Source: CADCTP01 sp963849885
GTDB taxonomy: Bacteria > Actinomycetota > Actinomycetes > Mycobacteriales > CADCTP01
Assembly: GCA_963849885.1 (NCBI GenBank)
Contig: CAWKIV010000023.1
Location: 242,621 to 306,620 of the forward strand
DNA length: 64,000 bases
Direction of reading: 5' to 3'
Made by a program: the position numbers and the translations under genes. Below are positions 16,175-25,233 of the stretch, piece after piece. Every line of letters begins with the position of its first letter. Position 1 is the stretch's first letter. The notes under the pieces are model-generated. The model saw only the letters and a program-made list of their open reading frames with translations. It had not been told where the DNA came from and made no database searches.

Positions 16175-17266
16175 CTAGTGGAGACCGGTGCCGCGGTCCA
16201 GCGCGGTGCGGATGAGCCGGTCCAGCAGGGCGGGGTAGTCCAGCCCGGACGCCGCCCACACCCGCGGGAACATCGAGATCGGGGTGAAGCCGGGCATCGT
16301 GTTGACCTCGTTGACGGTCAGCTCCCCGGCCGGCCCGACGAAGAAGTCGACCCGGGCCAGCCCGGCGCAGTCCAGCGCGGTGAACGCGCGGACCGCCACC
16401 GCCCGCAGCTCGGCCGTGACCGACTCCGGCAGCTCCGCCGGCACGTCGAACTCGCAGGCGTCGTCGAGGTACTTGGCCTCGAAGTCGTACCAGTCGTGGC
16501 CCCGGACCAGCCGGATCTCCGCCGGCACGCTGGCCTCCGGCGGCCCGCCGGCCACCCCCTCCAGCACGCCGCACTCCACCTCGCGGCCCGGCACCGCCGC
16601 CTCCACCAGCACCTTCGGGTCGACCTGGCGGGCGGCCTCGATCGCCGCGTCGAGCGAGGCCCAGTCGGTCACCCGGGTGATGCCGATGCTCGACCCGCCC
16701 CGGGCCGGCTTGACGAAGACCGGCAGCCCGAGCCGCTCGCGGTCGGCCGCGGGCAGCGTGCCGCCCGGCCGGACCACCGCGTACGGCCCCACCGGCAGCC
16801 CCTCGGCCCGCAGCAGCTTCTTGGTGAACTCCTTGTCCATCGCCACCGCGCTGCCCAGCACGCCGGAGCCGACGTACGGCACGCCGGCCAGCTCCAGCAG
16901 GCCCTGGATGGTGCCGTCCTCCCCGTACGGCCCGTGCAGGACCGGGAAGACCACGTCCACGCCGCGCAGCACGCCCGCGCCGGCGCCCGGCTCGACCACG
17001 ACCAGCCCGCCGGCGGTCGGGTCGCCGGGCAGCACCACGGCGGTGCCCGCGTCCACCGAGGGCAGCTCGCGGCCGCTCAGCCGCAGCGCGTCCAGGTCGC
17101 CGCCGGGCAGCACCCAGGCGCCCTTGGGCGTGATGCCGACCGGGACCACCTCGTACGCATCGCGGTCCAGCGCGGCCAGCACGCTGCCGGCGGAGACGCA
17201 GGAGATGGCGTGCTCGGTGCTGCGCCCGCCGAACACGACCGCGACCCGCACCTTGCGTGCAGACAT
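16175..17266 (-). CDS. ddl: D-alanine--D-alanine ligase
   Basis: ATP-grasp ligase that makes the D-Ala-D-Ala terminus of peptidoglycan precursors. The product is 363 residues: VAVVFGGRSTEHAISCVSAG at the N-terminus, HGPYGEDGTIQGLLE, VFVKPARGGSSIGITRV and a C-terminal VNEVNTMPGFTPISMFP carrying metal ligands. The ATG at 17266 is preferred (AGGG 9 nt upstream); an in-frame GTG at 17275 exists. Confidence 0.95.
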   Translation of the reverse strand: MSARKVRVAVVFGGRSTEHAISCVSAGSVLAALDRDAYEVVPVGITPKGAWVLPGGDLDALRLSGRELPSVDAGTAVVLPGDPTAGGLVVVEPGAGAGVLRGVDVVFPVLHGPYGEDGTIQGLLELAGVPYVGSGVLGSAVAMDKEFTKKLLRAEGLPVGPYAVVRPGGTLPAADRERLGLPVFVKPARGGSSIGITRVTDWASLDAAIEAARQVDPKVLVEAAVPGREVECGVLEGVAGGPPEASVPAEIRLVRGHDWYDFEAKYLDDACEFDVPAELPESVTAELRAVAVRAFTALDCAGLARVDFFVGPAGELTVNEVNTMPGFTPISMFPRVWAASGLDYPALLDRLIRTALDRGTGLH

Positions 17267-17318
17267 GCGCGGCACCCTACCCGGGCGCCGAGACCTCCCG
17301 GCCGACCACTCTCCGTGG

Positions 17319-18425
17319 TCAGCCGGCCGAGTCCAGGCCGGCCCGGACGTCCGCGACCAGGTCGGCGGTGTCCTCGCAGCCGGCCGACAGCCGGACCAGC
17401 CCGGCCGGCACGTCGTCGCCCCACCGGGCCCGCCGGTCCGCGGTGGTGTGCAGCCCGCCGAAGCTGGTCGCCTCGACCACCAGCCGGGTGGCGGCGAAGA
17501 ACGCGGCCACCGCCGCCGCCGAGGGCAGCTCGAAGGTGACCACCCCGCCGAAGCGGCGCATCTGCCGGGCGGCCAGCGCGTGCCCGGGGTGGTCCGGCAG
17601 CCCGGGGTGGCGGACCGCGGTCGCGACCGGGTGCTCCTGCAGCAGCGTGGCCAGCGCCAGCGCGTTGGCCGACTGCCGGCCCAGCCGCAGGTCCAGAGTG
17701 GACAGCGAGCGGTGCGCGAGCCAGGCCTCCCAGGGCCCGGCGATCGCGCCGGTCTGCGTCCGCCAGGCCCGCAGCGCGGCCAGCCGGTCGGGGTCGGTGA
17801 CCGCGACGTGCCCGAGCACCAGGTCGCCGTGGCCGGTGGTGGCCTTGGTGTCGCTGGCGATCGAGTAGTCCGCGCCGAGGGCCAGCGGGGTCTGCCCGAG
17901 CGGCGTCGCGGTGGTGTTGTCGACCGCGACCGCGGCGCCGGCCCGGTGCGCCACCGCGGCCGCCGCGGCCAGGTCGCAGATGTCCAGCCCCGGGTTGCTG
18001 GGCGACTCCAGCAGCACCAGCGCCGCCCCGGCCACGTCGGCGTCGGTCAGCGGCCGGGCGGTCGGCACCAGCCGGGCCCGGACGTCCATGCCGGACAGTC
18101 GCTCGTGGACGAACCGGCGGGCCAGGTAGTAGCCGTCCGACGGCAGCACCACGGTGTCGCCGGGGCGCAGCGTGCCGAGCAGCACCGCGGTGAGCGCGGC
18201 CAGCCCGGAGCCGAAGAGCACCACCTCGCCGCCCTCCAGCTCGCCGAGCGCGGCCTCGTACCGGCGCCAGGTCGGGTTGTCCACCCGCCCGTAGCCGTCG
18301 GTCCCCTCCCCCGGCCCGCCGAGGTGGAACGCGGACGACAGCACCGGCCCGGGCACCAGCGGCTCGCCGCGCCGGGCCGGCTCCCGGCCGGCGTGCACCG
18401 CCCGGGTGCCCGGACCCCAGCTCAC
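17319..18425 (-). CDS. PLP-dependent cystathionine gamma-lyase/synthase-type enzyme
   Basis: Cys/Met-metabolism PLP enzyme of 368 residues. The PLP lysine lies in SDTKATTGHGDLVLGHV (~residue 198) and the aspartate that contacts the pyridine nitrogen in AVAVDNTTATPLGQ (~174). The GTG start overlaps the gpsA stop (GTGA at 18422-18425). It could be a cystathionine gamma-lyase or a paralogue; the annotation stays at family level. It is in the same leftward transcript as gpsA and plsC. Confidence 0.85.
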   Translation of the reverse strand: MSWGPGTRAVHAGREPARRGEPLVPGPVLSSAFHLGGPGEGTDGYGRVDNPTWRRYEAALGELEGGEVVLFGSGLAALTAVLLGTLRPGDTVVLPSDGYYLARRFVHERLSGMDVRARLVPTARPLTDADVAGAALVLLESPSNPGLDICDLAAAAAVAHRAGAAVAVDNTTATPLGQTPLALGADYSIASDTKATTGHGDLVLGHVAVTDPDRLAALRAWRTQTGAIAGPWEAWLAHRSLSTLDLRLGRQSANALALATLLQEHPVATAVRHPGLPDHPGHALAARQMRRFGGVVTFELPSAAAVAAFFAATRLVVEATSFGGLHTTADRRARWGDDVPAGLVRLSAGCEDTADLVADVRAGLDSAG

Positions 18426-19426
18426 GGCGCGTGCTCGGCCTTCATCTCCCGGCCCATCAGCGCCAGCACCAGGTCGCGGGCCTGGACGCCGCGGTGGCAG
18501 ACCCCGACCACGCCCTCGGTGATCGGCACCGTCACGCCGACCCGCTCGGCCAGCTCGAGCACCGACCGGCAGGACTTGACCCCCTCGGCGGTGGTGCGCA
18601 CCACGGCCTGCGCCTCGGCCAGCGTCTCGCCGCGGCCGAGCCGCTCGCCGATGGTCCGGTTGCGGGACAGCCGGGAGCTGCAGGTGGCGACCAGGTCGCC
18701 GAGCCCGGCCAGCCCGGCGAACGTCATCGGGTCGGCCCCCAGCGCGGCGCCGAGCCGGGCGGTCTCGGCCAGCCCGCGGGTGATCAGCGTCGCCCGGGTG
18801 TTGTCGCCGAAGCCCATCCCCTCGGCGATCCCGCAGGCCAGCGCGATCACGTTCTTCACCGTGCCGCCGAGCTCGCAGCCGACCACGTCGCCGTTCGTGT
18901 ACGACCGCAGGTACGGCGTGAAGCAGGCCCGCTGCACCACCCCGGCCCGCTCCGGGTCGGCGCAGGCGACCACGGTCGCGGACGGCTGCTCCTCGGCGAT
19001 CTCCCGGGCCAGGTTGGGCCCGGTCACCACGGCGACCCGGTCGGGGCCGCAGCCGACCACCTCGCCGATCACCTCGCTCATCCGCTTGGCGCTGCCCAGC
19101 TCGATGCCCTTCATCAGGCTGACCAGGGTGGCCCGCCGGTCCACCGCCGGGGCCCAGCCGCCGAGGTTGTCCCGCAGCGTCTGCGCCGGCAGCGCCAGCA
19201 CCACGATGTCGGCGCCGGCCAGCGCCTCGCCCGGGTCCGTGGTGGCCCGCAGCGCCGGCGGCAGCTTCACGCCGGGCAGGTAGTCCGCGTTCTCGTGCCG
19301 CTCGACGACCGACCGGACCAGGTCCGGACGGCGGCCCCACAGCGTCACGTCGCCGCCCGCGTCCACCAGCACCTTGGCGAACGTGGTGCCCCACGACCCG
19401 GCGCCGAGCACCGCGGCGCGCACCAT
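18422..19426 (-). CDS. gpsA: Glycerol-3-phosphate dehydrogenase [NAD(P)+]
   Basis: Makes sn-glycerol-3-phosphate from DHAP for phospholipid synthesis. The 334-residue product has the Rossmann signature VLGAGSWGTTFAKVL at residues 6-20, LVSLMKGIE, GPNLAREIA and the catalytic-Lys region ELGGTVKNVIALACGIAEG. The ATG at 19426 overlaps the plsC stop (TGATG), so the acylglycerol-phosphate steps are co-translated. Confidence 0.95.
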   Translation of the reverse strand: MVRAAVLGAGSWGTTFAKVLVDAGGDVTLWGRRPDLVRSVVERHENADYLPGVKLPPALRATTDPGEALAGADIVVLALPAQTLRDNLGGWAPAVDRRATLVSLMKGIELGSAKRMSEVIGEVVGCGPDRVAVVTGPNLAREIAEEQPSATVVACADPERAGVVQRACFTPYLRSYTNGDVVGCELGGTVKNVIALACGIAEGMGFGDNTRATLITRGLAETARLGAALGADPMTFAGLAGLGDLVATCSSRLSRNRTIGERLGRGETLAEAQAVVRTTAEGVKSCRSVLELAERVGVTVPITEGVVGVCHRGVQARDLVLALMGREMKAEHAP

Positions 19427-20154
19427 CAGGAGGCCTCCCGGGCGGCCGGCGGCCGGCGGAAGAAGGCGGTCGGCGGCGTCTCGTCCCGGATCAGGGCCAG
19501 CTGGTCCCGGACCGCGACCATGATCAGGTCGGTGACCTCCCGGAGCAGCTCCGCGGTGAGCGGGCGCCCCCGGTAGGCGGACAGGTCGACCGGCTCGCCG
19601 ATCGCGCAGTGCGCCTGCTTGCGCGGGAACGGCCGGTAGCGCTTGCGGTAGACGTCGACGGCATGCTGCGGCCCCCACTGGGCCACCGGCACCACCGGCA
19701 CGTCGGTGCTCAGCGCCAGCCGGGCCACCCCGGTGCGGCCCACCATCGGCCAGAAGTCCGGGTCCCGGGTGACCGTGCCCTCCGGGTAGATGCAGACGCA
19801 CTCGCCGCGCTCCAGCGCCTCCACCGCGCTGCGCAGCGACCGCTCGGCCTCCGCGGTGCCGCGGCTGACCGGGATCTGCTTCGCCCCGCGCAGCACCCGG
19901 CCGACGAAGAAGACCCGGAACAGCCCGTCCTTGATGAGGAACCGTGGCACCCGGCCGGAGTCCCAGACGAACCGGGCGAAGACCAGCGGGTCCGCGTACG
20001 ACACGTGGTTGGTGACGACGATCACACCGCCGGTGGCCGGCATCCGCTCCCGGTGCCGCCAGCGCAGCTTGAAGAACACCGAGACCAGCGGCCAGATCAC
20101 CGCCACGCACAGGCCGATCCAGAAGCCGACGGGTCCCCGCCGCGACCGCGCCAC
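19426..20154 (-). CDS. plsC: 1-acyl-sn-glycerol-3-phosphate acyltransferase
   Basis: Acylates lysophosphatidate to phosphatidate at the membrane. The 242-residue product has the HX4D motif in VTNHVSYADPLVFARF (~residue 48), a second motif in EGTVTRDPDFWPM, and an N-terminal hydrophobic helix (FWIGLCVAVIWPLVSVFF). The GTG at 20154 has GGAAGGGG upstream; an in-frame GTG at 20163 falls on that site and is rejected. Operon plsC-gpsA-PLP lyase. Confidence 0.9.
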   Translation of the reverse strand: MARSRRGPVGFWIGLCVAVIWPLVSVFFKLRWRHRERMPATGGVIVVTNHVSYADPLVFARFVWDSGRVPRFLIKDGLFRVFFVGRVLRGAKQIPVSRGTAEAERSLRSAVEALERGECVCIYPEGTVTRDPDFWPMVGRTGVARLALSTDVPVVPVAQWGPQHAVDVYRKRYRPFPRKQAHCAIGEPVDLSAYRGRPLTAELLREVTDLIMVAVRDQLALIRDETPPTAFFRRPPAAREAS

Positions 20155-20257
20155 GCCGACCACCCCTTCCGCGCCGGACCGGCCGGGCCGCCGGTGTCGC
20201 CCGCAGTCTTCCCGTCCGCCCCGGCGCCTGTCACCCCGGGGGCTAACCTGGCTCGGC

Positions 20258-20893
20258 GTGCGGTGGTCCGTGGTGGTGCCGGTCAAGCGGCTGCAGGTGG
20301 CGAAGTCCCGGCTGTACGCGCCGGGTCGCCCGCGCCCGGACCACGCCGCGCTCGCCCTCGCCCTCGCCGTGGACACCGTGGCCGCGGCGGCGGCGGCCAC
20401 CGCGGCGGCCCGCGTGCTGGTGGTGACCGACGACCCGGCGGCCGCCGCCGCGGTGCGCGCCGCCGGCGCGCTGGTCGTCCGGGACGAGCCGGACGCCGGG
20501 CTCAACCCCGCGCTGGCGTACGGCGCCCGGCGGGCCGCCGAGCTGGACCCGGCCGCCGGAGTGGCGCTGCTGTCGGCCGACCTGCCGGCGCTGCGCGCCG
20601 GCGAGCTGACCGCCGCGCTGGACGCCGCCGCCGGCCACCCCCGGTCCTTCGTCCCGGACGCGGCCGGCGCCGGCACCACCCTGCTGGCCGCGACGCCCGG
20701 GGTGCCGGTGGACCCGCACTACGGCGCCGGCTCCGCCGCCGCCCACCGCGACTCCGGCGCGGTCCCGCTGACCGGCGACTGGCCGTCGCTGCGCCGGGAC
20801 GTGGACACCGCGGCCGACCTGGCCGCCGCGGCCGCGCTCGGCCTCGGTCCGGCCACCCGGGCGTGGACCGCCGGCCACGCCCCGGTCGGCTGA
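20258..20893 (+). CDS. cofC: Phosphoenolpyruvate/2-phospholactate guanylyltransferase
   Basis: Coenzyme F420 biosynthesis: activates phosphoenolpyruvate or 2-phospholactate with GTP. The 211-residue MobA-like nucleotidyltransferase shows VVVPVKRLQVAKSRL at the N-terminus, VVRDEPDAGLNPALAYG, and LLSADLPALRAGEL. Its presence supports an F420-using actinobacterium. It diverges from plsC with about 103 bp between starts. Confidence 0.9.
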   Translation: MRWSVVVPVKRLQVAKSRLYAPGRPRPDHAALALALAVDTVAAAAAATAAARVLVVTDDPAAAAAVRAAGALVVRDEPDAGLNPALAYGARRAAELDPAAGVALLSADLPALRAGELTAALDAAAGHPRSFVPDAAGAGTTLLAATPGVPVDPHYGAGSAAAHRDSGAVPLTGDWPSLRRDVDTAADLAAAAALGLGPATRAWTAGHAPVG

Positions 20894-20924
20894 TCCGCGG
20901 GTAGGCTGCGGCTAGGCTGCAGCC

Positions 20925-21128
20925 ATGATCACCGCGCAGGCGACGGTGGCCACCTTCGACCCGGGGACCGGGGCCGGCACGGTGCTGCTCGACGACGGCC
21001 GGCCGGAGTCCTTCGACGGAGCCGCCTTCGCCGCCGGCGGCCTGCGGCTGCTGCGGCTGGGCCAGCGGGTGCGCCTGGAGTACGGAGAGGGCCGGGTCGT
21101 CCGGATCACCATCGCGACGCTGCCCTGA
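20925..21128 (+). CDS. Small cold-shock/OB-fold-like protein
   Basis: A 67-residue protein beginning MITAQATVATFDPGTGAGTV. It resembles a truncated cold-shock beta-barrel with a glycine-bearing first hairpin and VLLDDGRPESFDG, but lacks the usual aromatic RNP1 motif (KGFGFI). A duplicated TAGGCTGC just before the ATG may be its -10 region, implying a very short leader. It sits between cofC and ppk1; function unknown. Confidence 0.6.
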   Translation: MITAQATVATFDPGTGAGTVLLDDGRPESFDGAAFAAGGLRLLRLGQRVRLEYGEGRVVRITIATLP

Positions 21129-21169
21129 CGGGGGCGACGGCAACCGCCTCGCTGCGTAATCATGGCTCC

Positions 21170-23335
21170 ATGAGCGTGGAGAGCGAAGAGGTCGGCACGC
21201 CGCCCCGCGGCGGGGACGGCACCACCGTCCCCGGCGACTTCGAGGAGGAGGTGCCGGCCGCGCCGGATCTCCCGCCGGACCGCTTCGGCAACCGGGAGCT
21301 GTCCTGGCTCGACTTCAACTCGCGGGTGCTGGCCCAGGCGGAGGACCGGCGGCTGCGGCTGCTGGAGCGGCTGAAGTTCCTCGCCATCTTCGCCAGCAAC
21401 CTGGACGAGTTCTACATGGTCCGGGTGGCCGGCCTGAAACGCCGGCAGGACATGGGCATCGCGGTGCGCTCCGCGGACGGGCTGACCCCGCGGGAGACGC
21501 TGGCCCGGATCGCCGACCGGAGCCGGGCCCTGGTGCAGCGGCACGCGCGCTGCTGGCTGGACGAGGTGGAGCCGGGGCTCGCCGAGGCCGGCATCCGGAT
21601 CCTGCACTGGGGCGAGCTGGACCGGGCCGAGCGGGACCGGCTCGGCGACTACTTCCGGGCCCAGGTGTTCCCGGTGCTCACCCCGCTCGCGGTCGACCCG
21701 GCCCACCCGTTCCCGTACATCAGCGGCCTGTCGCTCAACCTGGCCGTGCTGGTGCGCGACACCGAGGGCCCGGGTGCCGGGCTGGAGCGCTTCGCCCGGG
21801 TCAAGGTGCCCAACAACGTGCGGCGCTTCGTCACGGTCAAGGACCAGCGCGCGGACTACGCCTTCCTGCCGGTGGAGGAGCTCATCGCGGCCCACCTCGA
21901 CCTGCTCTTCCCGGGCCTCGAGGTGGTCGACCACCACACCTTCCGGGTCACCCGCAACACCGACATCGAGGTGGAGGAGGACCGGGACGAGGACCTGCTG
22001 CAGGCGCTGGAGCGCACCCTGACGCGGCGCCGGTTCGGCCCCGCGGTCCGGCTGGAGGTCACCGACACCATCACCGAGCGGGTGCTGGACCTGCTCACCG
22101 AGGAGATCGACGTCCCCGACGAGGACGTGCTCGAGGTGCCCGGGATACTCGACCTGGCCTCGCTCTGGCAGGTCTACGAGGTGGACCGGCCGGACCTCAA
22201 GGACCCGCCGTTCGTGCCCAGCACGCCGCCCCGGTTCGCGGAGAACGAGACGGCCAAGAGCGTCTTCGCCACCCTGCGGGAGGGCGACGTGCTCGTGCAC
22301 CATCCGTACGAGTCGTTCGCCACCAGCGTGCAGCGCTTCATCGAGCAGTCCGCGGCGGACCCCAACGTGCTGGCCATCAAGCAGACGCTCTACCGGACCT
22401 CCGGCGACTCCCCGATCGTGGAGGCGCTGATCGACGCGGCCGAGGCCGGCAAGCAGGTCGTCGTGCTGGTCGAGATCAAGGCCCGGTTCGACGAGCAGGC
22501 CAACATCAAGTGGGCCAAGGCGCTGGAGCGGGCCGGCTGCCACGTCGTGTATGGCGTGGTGGGGCTCAAGACCCACTGCAAGACCGCGCTGGTGGTCCGG
22601 CAGGAGGGCGGCTCGATCCGCCGCTACTGCCACATCGGCACCGGCAACTACAACCCGAAGACGGCCCGGATGTACGAGGACCTCGGGCTGTTCACCGCCG
22701 ACCCGGACATCGGCGCCGACCTCACCGACCTGTTCAACGTGCTGACCGGCTACTCGCGACAGACGTCGTACCGGTCGCTGCTGGTGGCCCCGCACCGCAT
22801 GCGCTCCGGCATCATCGAGCGAATCGAGCGGGAGGCCGAGCACGCCCGCGCCGGTCGCTCGGCGCACGTGCAGATCAAGACCAACCACCTGGTCGACGAG
22901 GCGGTCATCGACGCGCTCTACCGCGCCTCCCGGGCCGGGGTGGAGGTGGACCTGCTGGTGCGCACCTTCTGCACGATCCGGGCCGGGGTGCCGGGGCTGT
23001 CGGAGAACATCCGGGTCCGCTCCATCCTCGGGCGCTTCCTGGAGCACAGCCGGATCGTCTGCGTGGACAACGACGGCGACCCGGAATACCTCATCGGCAG
23101 CGCCGACCTCATGCACCGCAACCTGGACCGCCGGGTGGAGACGATGGTCCGGGTGCAGGACACGACCGCGCGGGCGCACCTGCGCGACCTGCTGGACCGC
23201 GCGTTCGCCGACGACGTGATGGCCTGGGAGCTGCACCCGGACGGGCAGTGGAAGCGCAACCCGGGGCAGCCGGGCCGGCCGCTGCGCGACTACCAGGAGA
23301 TCATGATGCGCCGGCACGCGAGCCGCAGCGAGTAG
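21170..23335 (+). CDS. ppk1: Polyphosphate kinase 1
   Basis: Reversibly polymerises ATP gamma-phosphate into polyphosphate. The 721-residue product carries the N-terminal RELSWLDFNSRVLAQAED, a head domain, and the two C-terminal catalytic domains: KQTLYRTSGDSPIVEAL, the phosphoacceptor His in VGLKTHCKTALVV (~residue 469), HIGTGNYNPKTAR, and the second His in LIGSADLMHRNLDRRVE (~645). The ppk1-MutT1 arrangement downstream is conserved in actinobacteria. Confidence 0.96.
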   Translation: MSVESEEVGTPPRGGDGTTVPGDFEEEVPAAPDLPPDRFGNRELSWLDFNSRVLAQAEDRRLRLLERLKFLAIFASNLDEFYMVRVAGLKRRQDMGIAVRSADGLTPRETLARIADRSRALVQRHARCWLDEVEPGLAEAGIRILHWGELDRAERDRLGDYFRAQVFPVLTPLAVDPAHPFPYISGLSLNLAVLVRDTEGPGAGLERFARVKVPNNVRRFVTVKDQRADYAFLPVEELIAAHLDLLFPGLEVVDHHTFRVTRNTDIEVEEDRDEDLLQALERTLTRRRFGPAVRLEVTDTITERVLDLLTEEIDVPDEDVLEVPGILDLASLWQVYEVDRPDLKDPPFVPSTPPRFAENETAKSVFATLREGDVLVHHPYESFATSVQRFIEQSAADPNVLAIKQTLYRTSGDSPIVEALIDAAEAGKQVVVLVEIKARFDEQANIKWAKALERAGCHVVYGVVGLKTHCKTALVVRQEGGSIRRYCHIGTGNYNPKTARMYEDLGLFTADPDIGADLTDLFNVLTGYSRQTSYRSLLVAPHRMRSGIIERIEREAEHARAGRSAHVQIKTNHLVDEAVIDALYRASRAGVEVDLLVRTFCTIRAGVPGLSENIRVRSILGRFLEHSRIVCVDNDGDPEYLIGSADLMHRNLDRRVETMVRVQDTTARAHLRDLLDRAFADDVMAWELHPDGQWKRNPGQPGRPLRDYQEIMMRRHASRSE

Positions 23336-23342
23336 GCCCGCG

Positions 23343-24311
23343 GTGACCGACGAGCAGGGACCCGGCACGGGGGTGCGGATCCGGGCCGCCGGCGGGGTGC
23401 TGTGGCGGCCCGGTGCGACCGGCATCGAGGTGGCGCTCGTGCACCGGCCCCGGTACGACGACTGGTCGCTGCCCAAGGGCAAGCTGAACCGCGACGAGCA
23501 CCCGCTGCACGCGGCCGTCCGCGAGGTGGCCGAGGAGACGGGCCTGCGCGCGGTGGTGGGCCGGCGGCTGCCGACCCAGGAGTACACGCTCGGGCCGGAC
23601 CGCAAGACCGTGGACTACTGGGCGATGACCGCGCCGGAGGACGCCGACTTCACCGCCACCGCCGAGGTCGACCAGGTGCACTGGCTGCCGGCGGCCGCGG
23701 CGGTGGACCGGCTGACCTACCCGCGGGACCGGGAGTTGCTGCGCGGCTTCGCGGCGGCGCCGCAGCCGACCGCGACGCTGCTGCTGGTCCGGCACGCGAA
23801 GGCCGGCAACCGGTCGTCCTGGTCCGGCGACGACCTGCTCCGCCCGCTGGACGGCAGCGGCCGGCAGCAGACCGCCGGGCTGCGCCGGGCGCTGCGCTGG
23901 TTCGGCCCGCGGCGGGTGCTGTCCGCCGACCCGCTGCGCTGCGTGCAGACGGTGGAGGGGCTGGCGGCCGACCTCGGGGTGCCGGTGGAGTCGGAGGCCG
24001 CGTTCGGCGAGGCGGGCTACGAGAAGGACCCGCAGCGGGCGCTGGACCGGCTGCGGGCCACCGTCACCGGCGACGGGTCCGCGACCGGGGACGCCGCCGG
24101 GGCGGGCGACCAGCGGGTCGTGGTGGTGTGCAGCCAGGGCGGCGTGATCCCGGACGTCGTCGGCGCGCTGGCCGCGGAGCACCGGGTCCGGCTGGCCAAG
24201 CCGAAGCTGCCGGCCCGCAAGGCCAGCGTCTGGGCACTGTCCTTCCTGGACTCCGCCCTGGTGACCGCGGACTACTACCACGACCTGGCCACCGCGACGC
24301 CCACGCCCTGA
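23343..24311 (+). CDS. Nudix hydrolase / SixA-like phosphohistidine phosphatase fusion (MutT1-type)
   Basis: The 322-residue product joins two domains. Residues ~10-135 are a Nudix hydrolase with box GKLNRDEHPLHAAVREV followed by AEETGL. Residues ~140-320 are a histidine phosphatase (LLLVRHAKAGNRSSW with the RHAK nucleophile region). The mycobacterial MutT1 fusion of this type degrades 8-oxo-dGTP and diadenosine polyphosphates. It begins with GTG 7 bp after the ppk1 stop. Confidence 0.92.
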   Translation: MTDEQGPGTGVRIRAAGGVLWRPGATGIEVALVHRPRYDDWSLPKGKLNRDEHPLHAAVREVAEETGLRAVVGRRLPTQEYTLGPDRKTVDYWAMTAPEDADFTATAEVDQVHWLPAAAAVDRLTYPRDRELLRGFAAAPQPTATLLLVRHAKAGNRSSWSGDDLLRPLDGSGRQQTAGLRRALRWFGPRRVLSADPLRCVQTVEGLAADLGVPVESEAAFGEAGYEKDPQRALDRLRATVTGDGSATGDAAGAGDQRVVVVCSQGGVIPDVVGALAAEHRVRLAKPKLPARKASVWALSFLDSALVTADYYHDLATATPTP

Positions 24312-24354
24312 CCCGCGCGGTCCCCTCACGCGCGCGGGCCCCTCAGGCGCGCTT

Positions 24355-24382
24355 CCCCCGGGCACCGGTGGGTGCCCGGGGG
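24355..24382. terminator. Bidirectional hairpin terminator, Nudix gene / hup
   Basis: A perfect 12-bp stem (24355-24366 with 24371-24382) and a GGTG loop lie between the convergent Nudix-fusion and hup genes. No U-tract. Confidence 0.8.
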
Positions 24383-24405
24383 ACCGCGGGTCGAGCGCTA
24401 CCCGG

Positions 24406-25071
24406 TCAGGACCGGGTGGACTTGCGGGCGGTGGACTTCGCCGCCGCCTTCTTCGCCGGGGCCTTGCTCGCCGTCGTCTTGCTCGCCAGCGTCTTGGCCG
24501 CCGAGGCGGCCTTCTTGGCGGCCGGCGCCGCCTTGCTCGCCAGCGTCTTCGCCGCCGAGGCCTTCCTCGCCGGCGCCTTGCTGGCGGTGCTCTTCGCCGC
24601 CTTGGTGGCCGTCGACTTCGCCGCCGTGCTCTTCGCCGCCGTCTTGGTGGCGGTCCGCTTCGCCGGGGCCTTGGTGGCCGTCGACTTCGCCGCGGCCGTG
24701 CGCGTGCTGGTGGCCTTGGCCGCCGTGCCGGTGGCCGCGGTGCGCGTGCTGGTGCTCTTCGCCGCCGCAGCCGGCGCCACCTTCGGCAGCTTCTTCGTGC
24801 CGTTCACCACGTTCTTGAACTCCTGCCCGGCACGGAACGCCGGCACGGAGGTCTTCTTCACCTTCACCTTCTCGCCGGTCGCGGGGTTGCGCGCCGTGCG
24901 CGCCGCACGCTCCCGCTTCTCGAAGACGCCGAAGCCGGTGAGGGCGACCTTCTCACCCTTCGACACCGTGCGGTACACGGTGTCGAGCAGGGCGTCGACC
25001 GTGGCGGCCGTGCGCTTCTTGTCCTCGCCGAGTCGCGCGGACAGCGCCTCGACCAGCTGGGCCTTGTTCAC
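24406..25071 (-). CDS. hup: HU-family nucleoid protein with long Lys/Ala/Ser/Thr-rich tail
   Basis: Histone-like DNA-binding protein. Residues 1-95 are a canonical HU domain (VNKAQLVEALSARLGEDKK; GFGVFEKRERAARTARNP; TSVPAFRAGQEFKNVVNG). Residues ~100-221 are a low-complexity basic tail of AAKSTATK, KAPAKR and AAKTLASK-like units, as in mycobacterial HupB but longer. The GTG at 25071 has GGGGAGGA 5-6 nt upstream. The tail DNA contains 25-bp direct repeats (24600-24624 and 24669-24693), a site for repeat-length change. Confidence 0.94.
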   Translation of the reverse strand: MNKAQLVEALSARLGEDKKRTAATVDALLDTVYRTVSKGEKVALTGFGVFEKRERAARTARNPATGEKVKVKKTSVPAFRAGQEFKNVVNGTKKLPKVAPAAAAKSTSTRTAATGTAAKATSTRTAAAKSTATKAPAKRTATKTAAKSTAAKSTATKAAKSTASKAPARKASAAKTLASKAAPAAKKAASAAKTLASKTTASKAPAKKAAAKSTARKSTRS

Positions 25072-25233
25072 TGCGTCCTCCCCAGGACTTTTCTCGGCCG
25101 GACGGCCGATCTGCGGCGAACGGTAAGCGCGGAACCGGTGCGGGGCAATGACCGGGTGCCGACGGATCGCCTGTGTCGCAAGCGGTTCCCCGTGGGGAGA
25201 TCCGGGAAACCCCTGCACGGCAGGCGTTTCGGC

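Noticed and set aside
20912..23605. An 897-codon minus-strand frame opposite ppk1
   Set aside because: Composition-driven antisense frame; ppk1 is unmistakable on the plus strand.
24420..24760. Possible CRISPR or minisatellite in the hup tail
   Set aside because: The repeats are in-frame codons of the Lys/Ala tail with no spacer structure.
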